Source of the DNA: Bacteroidaceae bacterium
GTDB lineage: Bacteria; Bacteroidota; Bacteroidia; Bacteroidales; Bacteroidaceae
Length of the DNA: 39,032 bases
Reading direction: 5' to 3'
NCBI GenBank assembly: GCA_017525235.1
Contig: JAFXTC010000055.1
Location: forward strand, 1 to 39,032
Positions 1 to 6,467 of the stretch are shown piece after piece. Each line of letters starts with the position of its first letter. Within the stretch, counting starts at the first letter, position 1. The notes beneath the pieces are model-generated. The model was not told the DNA's origin, searched no databases, and worked only from the letters and a program-made list of their open reading frames with translations. The position numbers and the translations under genes are program-made.

Positions 1-252
1 ATACAACGAGACGCATCGTAGTAAACAGAAAACAGTCGTACCGCGGACGGCTGTCAACTGAAAGAAGTCCTAAAGTATTAACCCGTCAACTTGCTCTAGT
101 CGTAAGACAGAAAACTGACAACCTAAATCAGCGAACTACAAACAGCTGAGGGAAGATGGCCGAATTCGGATAGTTTGCACGCATAATTCTCTTCGAATTC
201 TGCGTAAATTCGAGGCGTTTGCACGCATAATTCTTTTTTGAAGAATTTTCTA
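1..252. other. Non-coding left edge with repeats
   Basis: No gene can be supported in the first 252 bases. One plus-strand frame stays open from base 3 to about 158, but it is short, basic and has no recognisable family, so it is not called. The only clear structure is the repeat cluster at 160-234. Confidence 0.5.
163..234. repeat. Two direct repeats flanking an inverted repeat
   Basis: The 18-base word GTTTGCACGCATAATTCT occurs at 173-190 and 217-234, a period of 44 bases. With the preceding AATTCG and four variable bases, each copy extends to 28 bases (163-190 and 207-234). Between the copies lies a perfect 7-base inverted repeat, TCGAATT (193-199) and AATTCGA (207-213). A 10-base palindrome, CCGAATTCGG, sits at 160-169. 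The block ends about 18 bases before the ATG of the small membrane protein, so it could be an operator. It could equally be part of an interspersed repeat. Confidence 0.7.
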
Positions 253-549
253 ATGATACTCTCGCTCGGAAATGAAATAGTCTGGGTTGCCGACGCTGAC
301 TGGCAGAAGATGCAAGAATTCCATAACCAATGGATGGAACAGGAGAAACAGATGCATGCCGACCACGACAAACAGCAAGAAACGAATTGGCAGAAGCATA
401 GCCAACGACTCACAGATATTATGAAGAATAACGAGGGCGTATGGATTTCTACGAAACTGTTTTACGTTGTAGGTTCATTATCCCTTCTGTCAATCATAAC
501 GATTGCAATGGAGATTGCTTTCTATGTGTATTTCCACTGGATTCTATAA
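253..549 (+). CDS. Small membrane-anchored protein of unknown function
   Basis: This 98-residue ORF is not recognised. The first two thirds are hydrophilic and rich in Gln, His, Lys and Glu, with a pattern suggesting an amphipathic helix or short coiled coil (about residues 15-55). Residues about 67-92 form one strongly hydrophobic segment, so the protein is probably C-terminally anchored with a cytoplasmic helical head. The frame also opens at a TTG at 238, but the first ATG at 253 is preferred. No clear ribosome binding site or TAnnTTTG box is visible. It stands alone downstream of the repeat cluster and converges on the operon that ends at 693. An overlapping antisense ORF (123-413) is considered a shadow. 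Confidence 0.45.
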   Translation: MILSLGNEIVWVADADWQKMQEFHNQWMEQEKQMHADHDKQQETNWQKHSQRLTDIMKNNEGVWISTKLFYVVGSLSLLSIITIAMEIAFYVYFHWIL

Positions 550-642
550 TACCCGTCGTCCGTCGCGACTGGGCGACTGGGCGAGCGGGCACTCGGCGAC
601 GTTAGGAGACGCTTACTACTGAAAGGACGCAAGAAGGATACA

Positions 643-687
643 TCATAGAAACGTGTGGATTTTTGCGGTGATGATGGTTTGCTTCAT
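643..687 (-). pseudogene. Stub matching the start of the S41 gene
   Basis: Reading leftwards from an ATG at 687, the first eight codons give MKQTIITA, almost the start of the neighbouring S41 peptidase (MKKQTIITA). The frame then stops after 14 codons. The 22 bases at 664-685 are identical to 1773-1794 at the true gene start. This looks like the leftover start of a second tandem copy that was lost. Confidence 0.5.
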
Positions 688-692
688 GTTTT

Positions 693-1799
693 CTATCGTT
701 TCAAGTCCTCCGCCACCCACAGCACCCACTCGTCTATGTTGTCTGTGAGTTTTCTGGGTAATGGTAATGGGATGATAACGTCGGGGGCGATGCCCAGACC
801 TTCAGAGAAGTCTTTCTCGTAAAATCCGGAATCTACGGTGGTAGCATAATAAAATTTAATTTTACTGTTTGGCAAGAATCCCTCGCCAACATTGCCGGTT
901 AAATTGCTACCCAGGGTGTTACTTCTTCCATATACTTTGGCGCGGTTGCTATGCTTCTTTGCAAAGTCAACAATACTTTCCCCTGCACTTACCGTTAAAA
1001 TATCGACCAAAATGGCAGCCCGTCTGATGCGCATTATTGGCTTACGTCCTGTATCACCTGTCCATTCAAAATTCTTCAGAAATTTCTTCTTGGAAGCTTC
1101 GCATGTGGCGATGAAGCCTTTCGCATATGTTTTCCAATTGTTCTGGTTTCTGTTTTCAGAGGTGTTACGAAACCAGGAGATATAAGGCTTGTCGGGGTGG
1201 TCGTACAGTATATCATAATACTTGTTCCATGCAGCATCAGAACCTCCTTCATTCATACGCACATCAATAATCAGGTTCTCGCAGTCAGATTCGTCAAACT
1301 GCTGCAAGGCATTTTTTGTCCATTCGTGGGAATCAAGACTGCATGAGGGGACGCGGATGAGCCAGGTTAGGGAATCCACTTTGCAGGAGACGGGCTTAGG
1401 GGCGTATTCGACATCGTCAGGCGTCAAAGTCGCCAAAGTACTGTCCATCTTCAGAAATGCTTCATTGTAAATCTTGGCTTGTGCCATTCCAAATGCTTCT
1501 GTCATAACTCCTATGTGCCTGTCGAACTGACTATAGAACCACAGGGCATAATCGATGGCCGCTTTTTCCAAATTTGTTTCTCCTTTGCGCAATTGCGCTC
1601 TGATTTGCTTCTTCATGGATTTGTATTCCCCCTTGTAGCCTTTCTGCATGATGGCCCCGAAGGGAGCATAGTTCTTTTCCACGAAACTGACCAGATAGTC
1701 ATAATCTTCCAAGTCTTTCTTCAAGCTGTCAGGAGCGACAGCAAAAGCGCAATGAGCGATGAGTGCAAGCAATGCGGTGATGATGGTTTGCTTCTTCAT
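693..1799 (-). CDS. S41-family (tail-specific type) peptidase, exported
   Basis: A 368-residue protein with a signal peptide (about 1-20, ending AHCAFA). The C-terminal half is an S41 peptidase fold: LIIDVRMNEGG at about 177-187 is the family's core strand and glycine turn, TVSAGE at 269-274 carries the probable nucleophile Ser271, and EGLGIAPDVIIPL near 333-345 is the usual closing strand. No PDZ domain is obvious, so it resembles the smaller Bacteroidetes S41 proteins rather than classical CtpA. It is the last gene of the sigma / anti-sigma / barrel operon, 14 bases after the barrel gene. By inference it acts in the periplasm or outer membrane, possibly on an operon partner. Its substrate is unknown. 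Confidence 0.85.
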   Translation of the reverse strand: MKKQTIITALLALIAHCAFAVAPDSLKKDLEDYDYLVSFVEKNYAPFGAIMQKGYKGEYKSMKKQIRAQLRKGETNLEKAAIDYALWFYSQFDRHIGVMTEAFGMAQAKIYNEAFLKMDSTLATLTPDDVEYAPKPVSCKVDSLTWLIRVPSCSLDSHEWTKNALQQFDESDCENLIIDVRMNEGGSDAAWNKYYDILYDHPDKPYISWFRNTSENRNQNNWKTYAKGFIATCEASKKKFLKNFEWTGDTGRKPIMRIRRAAILVDILTVSAGESIVDFAKKHSNRAKVYGRSNTLGSNLTGNVGEGFLPNSKIKFYYATTVDSGFYEKDFSEGLGIAPDVIIPLPLPRKLTDNIDEWVLWVAEDLKR

Positions 1800-1813
1800 G
1801 AGGCTGTGAATTA

Positions 1814-4800
1814 TTAATTCTTCTTTGGATTCTTGTTGAACCTATATACCACGTGCAGGAGGCCGTAGCGGGGCATGACGTTGGTGTATGTCTCGGTGCG
1901 GCCTTGGGCGTTGAGGGTACGTGTGACGTTGCTGAGTTGGCCGAGGATGTCGAAGCCGTCGATCATGACAACCCACTTGCCCTTGTAGAACGGACGCGAG
2001 AGGCGGGCATTCCATACGAGGTCGTTAGTGTTAAGCGCGTCGTCGGCATAGCCCGTTCGGGAGTATAGGCTGAGGTCGGTCGAGAGGTCGAACTTCCAAG
2101 GCAACTTCATGATGGCCGATAGAGACGTGCGGCAGGTGAAGGCGCTGAAGTTCTGGAAGTCTGGGCGGTCGCTGTTATAACGCTCCCATACGGGTTGACA
2201 GGTCAGTTCGAAGTGGTGCTTGCCGATGTCGGCCTTGAAGGTAGGAGACATGGAGAGGGCAAGGCGGTTGACGACAGACTCCCCCATGCCCAGTTCTTCC
2301 CCTGATGTCACGCCCACAAGATCCACGCTATGGCTATAGTTGACTTTGAGGGGAACATCGAGGTTAAACTTTTTGGCTGTGTCGAGATCACAATGGAAGG
2401 TGTAGCTGCCGTCGGTATTCCAGTTGCCGTTGACGTTCTCAGGGTGGTAGGTACGCACGCCTGTCTGCGGGTCATAGACGTAGCCCATGGCAACGGCATT
2501 GAAGGTGGGTTCGTAGCTCCCTTCGAGGGCGTGATAACCATGTTTCTGCCTATTTACGCCGCGGAGGCCGAAGTGGGGCGTAACGGCTGTGCGCAGGTCG
2601 GGGTTACCCAAGCGGACGTTCATGGGGTCGGTGTCGTCGCGCAGGTCGATGCGCTGCTCCAAATCGGGCAGCTTCTCCTCGACACCTAACTCCAACCCGA
2701 GTTGTCCGTGTGCGAAGTTGAGGTAGGTCCAGCTACCTATGTTGATGGTGAAGGCGGTGCGGCAGAGGGTGGTGTCGATGCTGCCGCGCTGGTAGTCGAG
2801 GTCCTGGCTACGTAGCGTGATGTTGCCGTTGAGGAGCGTCCAGAACTGACCGTAGCTCTTCTTGTCCCATTTATAACCGAGGTTGATGTCCAGCCTGTGG
2901 CTGTTCTCCTTGAAGTGGCTGTCGAAACTGTTGTTGCGGTCCATCACCTGCTGGTATTCGGTGACGGAAGGCAGGTCATCGATGGCAGAGGGCTGATTAT
3001 TCAAGCGGTCAAGCAGGTAGAGTGACGATTGGTGGTGGCGCCATCGATGTGTAAAGTAATAGGTGGTGTGTAGCGACCGCCAGCCTTCTCCCAACGGAAT
3101 GTTATAGCCAGCTGTGAACTGGGCACTCCCATCACGGTGGGGATGATTGTCATAGAACTGATGCTGGTAGCTGGCAGGTGTCGCCTCGCTGCCGATGTTC
3201 ACGGTCTGGCGGTCGAAGAGGCGTTCGTCGCGGTCGGCGTAGTTAATGGTGGCGCCCAGACGGATGTTTTCGTTGGAGTACGGAATCTTGATGGTAGCGC
3301 CGGTATGGAAGGTGCCTTCCCACGAATGGCCGCTGCCGACGCCCTGTCGCAGGATGCGGTTGACCAGGGTATCGCGGAGGTTGATGCGCGAGGACGTGGG
3401 GCTATAGAGGTCATCGAGCAACCGGCGGCTGACATCGGAGACGGGAGCGTTGAAGGTGCCCGAGGCGAGGTCGGAACTATGGTCGAAGCGATGGTAGTTG
3501 AAGTCGGGCGTAATGCTCCAGCGAACAGTTTTTCCGCTACGGATAAAATCAAAACGGGAAGAGAGGCGCAGGTCCTCGTTGCGGCGGTTGCTGTAGCTGT
3601 AGTCGTAGGTGTCGCCAGTAGGCAGGTAGTTCTGCCGCACGGTATTGGTCTCACCCTCCGTCCGCTGGTGGTTGACGGAGGCGTTGCTGTAGATTTCCCA
3701 CCGCTTGTTGCGGTTGCTGACATGGAAATCGAGGTCGGCCCGCTCCGTGCGCCGCAGGTCGTTGGTCTTGCCGCGCTGCCAGTTATCGTTCTCGCCCGGC
3801 TTGGTGTCATCGTTCAGGTTGTTGGCATTCGCCACGATGGCCAGATGTGAGAAGTCGGAATGACGCATGGCAAAGAGGCGGGCAAGATAGCGCTCGTGGG
3901 TGCCGCCTCCCGCTTCGACATTCGCGATCCAACCCACCATATACTCCTTTTTCAGCCGCACATCGATGACGTGTTTCTGCGTACTCTCGTCCTTGATGCC
4001 CAGCCATTCGTTCTCGTCGGTCTGCTTGTCGTAGATGGCAATGTCCTTCACGACGTAGGCGGGCAGGTTCTCCAGCATCAGCTTGCGGTCGTTCCGGAAG
4101 AACTCCTTGCCGTTGAGCAGCAGGGCATCCACGAACTTGCCCTCATGGTAGATGCGTCCGTCCGACTTCAACTCCACGTCCGGCAACTGGCGCAGCAGAG
4201 CATCGAGCATGGAGCCTTCGGCCAGGATGAAGGCATCGGCATTGTAGATGATGGTGTCGCCCCTGTAGTAGAACTTCACTTTCGAGGCCGTAACGGTCAC
4301 CTCCTGCATCATCTTGGCCTTCGGTGCTGGGTAGAGATAGAAGGGAGGCAGATTCCGCTCGTGCTCGCGGCGACCAATGCGTTCCAGCGTATAATCGACG
4401 TAGGCCGTCTGATAGCCGTCGAGGCTGATGCGGAAAAGATATTTCGCGGGCTTGGCAGGCACGATGAACGAGGACTCACTGGTTTCCCAAGAGAATGTCT
4501 CTGCCATATGCTTGCGATAGGCTTCCTTCTGCTCGATGACGGTGCTGTCAGGTCTCAGCAGCTCCACGCTGGCACGGAGGAGATCCTTGTGCGCACGGAT
4601 GTCCTGCACTACGCAGTTCAGCTTCAAGTTGCGTACCTTCTTCTGCCGCTCATGCTGGACGTAGATGTGCTGTCCGTTCACTTTTACCTTCACGGGCAAG
4701 CCCTTGCACACCTGCTTTACGGCTGTCACCGCATCCAGGCCTTCTACATTTTCCTTCGTCGTCAGGCCTTCCAGCCCGTCCGAAACGATGTCGATGGAGT

Positions 4801-4918
4801 ATTCGGTCTGGCTCTGCTCAATGGTCTGGAGAACGGAAAGGAGAGAAACGGCCTTTTGTGCGGACAATGGATTCGACACTAAGCACAAAAGAGCCACAAG
4901 AAATAGCATTCGTCTCAT
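1814..4918 (-). CDS. Outer-membrane beta-barrel, TonB-receptor-like protein
   Basis: A 1034-residue protein with a signal peptide (cleavage near LSAQ, about 20). Residues about 25-92 resemble an STN/secretin N-terminal domain (VLQTIEQ...HIYVQ). About 100-205 form a carboxypeptidase-regulatory-like beta domain (LFRISLDGYQTAYVDY). About 210-300 are plug-like, with a MLDALLRQLPDVELKSDG motif and a DALLLNGKEFF motif. The remainder is rich in alternating aromatic/polar strands, as in the Bacteroidetes 'outer membrane beta-barrel' family (PF14905-type). It lacks the features of a SusC protein and has no SusD partner. Its start overlaps the stop of the anti-sigma gene by one base, so the two are translationally coupled. 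Likely role: surface receptor or transporter feeding the sigma/anti-sigma pair; the ligand is unknown. Confidence 0.85.
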   Translation of the reverse strand: MRRMLFLVALLCLVSNPLSAQKAVSLLSVLQTIEQSQTEYSIDIVSDGLEGLTTKENVEGLDAVTAVKQVCKGLPVKVKVNGQHIYVQHERQKKVRNLKLNCVVQDIRAHKDLLRASVELLRPDSTVIEQKEAYRKHMAETFSWETSESSFIVPAKPAKYLFRISLDGYQTAYVDYTLERIGRREHERNLPPFYLYPAPKAKMMQEVTVTASKVKFYYRGDTIIYNADAFILAEGSMLDALLRQLPDVELKSDGRIYHEGKFVDALLLNGKEFFRNDRKLMLENLPAYVVKDIAIYDKQTDENEWLGIKDESTQKHVIDVRLKKEYMVGWIANVEAGGGTHERYLARLFAMRHSDFSHLAIVANANNLNDDTKPGENDNWQRGKTNDLRRTERADLDFHVSNRNKRWEIYSNASVNHQRTEGETNTVRQNYLPTGDTYDYSYSNRRNEDLRLSSRFDFIRSGKTVRWSITPDFNYHRFDHSSDLASGTFNAPVSDVSRRLLDDLYSPTSSRINLRDTLVNRILRQGVGSGHSWEGTFHTGATIKIPYSNENIRLGATINYADRDERLFDRQTVNIGSEATPASYQHQFYDNHPHRDGSAQFTAGYNIPLGEGWRSLHTTYYFTHRWRHHQSSLYLLDRLNNQPSAIDDLPSVTEYQQVMDRNNSFDSHFKENSHRLDINLGYKWDKKSYGQFWTLLNGNITLRSQDLDYQRGSIDTTLCRTAFTINIGSWTYLNFAHGQLGLELGVEEKLPDLEQRIDLRDDTDPMNVRLGNPDLRTAVTPHFGLRGVNRQKHGYHALEGSYEPTFNAVAMGYVYDPQTGVRTYHPENVNGNWNTDGSYTFHCDLDTAKKFNLDVPLKVNYSHSVDLVGVTSGEELGMGESVVNRLALSMSPTFKADIGKHHFELTCQPVWERYNSDRPDFQNFSAFTCRTSLSAIMKLPWKFDLSTDLSLYSRTGYADDALNTNDLVWNARLSRPFYKGKWVVMIDGFDILGQLSNVTRTLNAQGRTETYTNVMPRYGLLHVVYRFNKNPKKN

Positions 4919-5472
4919 TACTCGTCCTCCTCGTCGTTAGCAGATTCCACAAAGATGGTGTCCTCTTGCAGCGTCATGTGCAGATAATCGAACGTATTTA
5001 GGTGCTCGATGAATGCCGAGAGCGAGTCGGCGGGGTTCCACGTCGTGATAAGCTTCATGCCGCGCAGTTCCTCGTCACGGAAGCGAACCGCCTTGCCGTA
5101 ATGTGCCGATACGACGGAAAGGATGCTGTCGAGGCGCACGTCGGAGAAGCGGACGGGGGTTGATAATTGATAGTTGACAGTTGGCAATTGACAATTTGCT
5201 TCCTCCGTCGGCTGTTCTTTTGTTGAAGATAAAGCCTGCCATGCAGCGAAGACAAGTCCGCCGATGAAGGCGGCGGCGATGAAGATGGCGGCTATCCTTC
5301 TTAATATCCTATATTCTCCATTCCGAGAGAAGCGAGATTCCTCACTCTTCACTTTATTCATTACCTTCTCCGTGAAGCCTTTGGAGAGCTTCATCTCTCG
5401 GGCCTTCTCATCCTGACGGTGCAGGGCATCGAGCAGCTCGGGATGTGCCTTGGGGATTTCATTGGTATTCAT
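4918..5472 (-). CDS. Membrane anti-sigma factor with DUF4974-like C-terminus
   Basis: A 184-residue protein. The N-terminal about 55 residues are charged and helical (cytoplasmic sigma-binding part). Residues about 58-79 are a single membrane helix (AAIFIAAAFIGGLVFAAW), followed by a short linker and a periplasmic domain at about 105-176. That domain has the FecR C-terminal / DUF4974 pattern (VRFSDVRLDSILSVVSAHYG ... DTIFVES). It overlaps the sigma gene by 14 bases and the barrel gene by one. The linker contains NCQLPTVNYQLS, encoded by a minisatellite inserted in frame. Known FecR-type proteins pass a signal from an outer-membrane receptor to an ECF sigma factor; that role here is inferred from order and topology. 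Confidence 0.8.
   Translation of the reverse strand: MNTNEIPKAHPELLDALHRQDEKAREMKLSKGFTEKVMNKVKSEESRFSRNGEYRILRRIAAIFIAAAFIGGLVFAAWQALSSTKEQPTEEANCQLPTVNYQLSTPVRFSDVRLDSILSVVSAHYGKAVRFRDEELRGMKLITTWNPADSLSAFIEHLNTFDYLHMTLQEDTIFVESANDEEDE
5160..5198. repeat. In-frame TTGA(C/T)AATT-type minisatellite
   Basis: About four degenerate units of 9-11 bases (TTGATAATTGA / TAGTTGACAG / TTGGCAATTGA / CAATTT) lie inside the anti-sigma gene and encode the linker just after the membrane helix. Related sequence occurs in the N-terminus of the GH43 gene (22707-22740). Confidence 0.65.
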
Positions 5473-6061
5473 AGCGCAGTCGTTTTATGGTCACAAACAA
5501 TTTCTTACGGATGCGATGCAGGCGACTGGTGAGAGCCGACACTGCACGGGCGGGATTTCCTTCTTCCCTCAATCCGAGGATAAAGGCAATCTCGTCCAAT
5601 GATTGTCCGTCGTTATAAAACAGATGCAGGACCATGCGCTCCTCGGGCCTAAGATGTTCGAGTGCTTGGTCCAAGAGTTCCCTGAGGTCTGGGCCTTCTT
5701 CTGACAGCAGACGGTCCAACGCCGCATCGGTAGTAGCACTGGCCTTGTCCTGGCTTTCGTCCATGGAAATAAACGTGGGATGATGTTTACGCAAGTGATG
5801 TGTAACGGTATTGAAGGCGATGCGCCGCAGCCACACGGTAAAGGATGCTCGCCGGACATCAAAGTCGTGCAGCCGCTGGTAGGCTGCCAGCATTGCGTCC
5901 TGCACGACCTCCTCTGCTTCTTCGCGAACAGGAATCATGCGGCCTACGAAGTGCAACAGTGGATTGGCATGCCGCTCCACCAAGAGAGTGAAGTCCTCCT
6001 GATGACCTTCCAGTACCCGCCGAATGAGTACCTCATCGCTTCTATTCTTCTCTGCTTGCAT
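5459..6061 (-). CDS. ECF-type RNA polymerase sigma-70 factor
   Basis: A 200-residue sigma factor. Region 2 spans about residues 15-90, with the typical EEAEEVVQDAMLAAYQRL helix (47-64) and ASFTVWLRRIAFNTV (72-86). Region 4 spans about 130-192: LEHLRPEERMVLHLFYNDG, then the helix-turn-helix SLDEIAFILG and HRIRKKL. The linker of about 40 residues between the regions and a small insert in region 4 (LREEGNP) are compatible with Bacteroidetes ECF factors. It heads the operon with the anti-sigma, barrel and S41 genes. No convincing TAnnTTTG promoter is found upstream, so transcription may depend on the sigma factor itself. Confidence 0.92.
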   Translation of the reverse strand: MQAEKNRSDEVLIRRVLEGHQEDFTLLVERHANPLLHFVGRMIPVREEAEEVVQDAMLAAYQRLHDFDVRRASFTVWLRRIAFNTVTHHLRKHHPTFISMDESQDKASATTDAALDRLLSEEGPDLRELLDQALEHLRPEERMVLHLFYNDGQSLDEIAFILGLREEGNPARAVSALTSRLHRIRKKLFVTIKRLRYEYQ

Positions 6062-6366
6062 ATATAAATAACGGACTTTCTACCTATATATTACCTCTTT
6101 TGGCAAAATGTCACGCTATCCAAACAACTTTTTTCGCTTTTTCTTTCATTTTTCTTTTTTTAGGCCCTTTTCTCTACCCAAAGCGGGCGAGAATGCATGA
6201 TTTTCATCCTCGCCCGCCTCGACCTTGTTTAATTTAACGTCTCACCTCCAAATCGAACCCTTCCTTGAAAATGTTGAAATGTTTATTTGTACTATCGTCC
6301 TATGAATTTGCGATTGTAAAGGTAGTGAATTTTACCAAGAAAACGTTTCTTTTTGTTATAAGTAGG

Positions 6367-6399
6367 GCATACTTTAGACAAAATTTGCTTAAAGTATGC
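6367..6399. promoter_or_regulatory. Operator-like 10-base inverted repeat
   Basis: The arms GCATACTTTA (6367-6376) and TAAAGTATGC (6390-6399) are a perfect inverted repeat with a 13-base AT-rich centre. It lies about 40-75 bases upstream of the AlbA-gene -7 box. Because that gene encodes its own C-terminal DNA-binding domain, autoregulation is a reasonable inference. It is too AT-rich, and lacks a T-tail, for a typical terminator. Confidence 0.55.
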
Positions 6400-6440
6400 G
6401 CGAAACGATGATTATATGCCTTCTTCTCAATAAAAAAGTT

Positions 6441-6448
6441 TATCTTTG
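6441..6448 (+). promoter_or_regulatory. Bacteroidetes -7 box for the AlbA gene
   Basis: TATCTTTG matches the TAnnTTTG consensus exactly. No clear TTTG is found 19-20 bases upstream, so the promoter may be weak or activator-dependent. Its position decides the start codon: transcription would begin near 6455, so the upstream ATG at 6396 cannot be used from it, and the ATGs at 6468 or 6477 fit. Confidence 0.55.
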
Positions 6449-6467
6449 TGCCGATTTTTTTAAGCGA

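Larger units (their letters stand above)
6062..6467. other. Divergent intergenic region with GC-rich hairpin
   Basis: About 400 bases between the divergent sigma and AlbA genes. A T/C-rich tract covers about 6126-6162. A GC-rich hairpin has perfect 9-base arms GCGGGCGAG (6183-6191) and CTCGCCCGC (6209-6217) and a 17-base loop. It lacks a good T-run on either strand, so it is not called as a terminator. An operator-like inverted repeat and a -7 box for the AlbA gene lie at the right end. No tRNA or other RNA gene is recognised. Confidence 0.6.

Noticed and set aside
3-158. Open plus-strand frame at the left edge, possibly the end of a cut gene
   Set aside because: Only about 51 codons, Arg/Thr-rich, no recognisable protein; could be chance.
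123-413. Minus-strand 96-codon ORF near the left edge
   Set aside because: It crosses the direct repeats, is Cys/Ser/Phe-rich without a family, and overlaps the better plus-strand candidate.
3137-4882. Long plus-strand ORFs (237 and 340 codons) opposite the outer-membrane barrel gene
   Set aside because: They mirror the barrel gene's codon structure, have Val/Ala/Gly/Asp-rich composition with no recognisable domain, and lie inside a gene with clear signal peptide and family features.
6396-6467. Upstream ATG extension of the AlbA gene
   Set aside because: The -7 box at 6441-6448 lies inside it, and family members start near MTIEDI.
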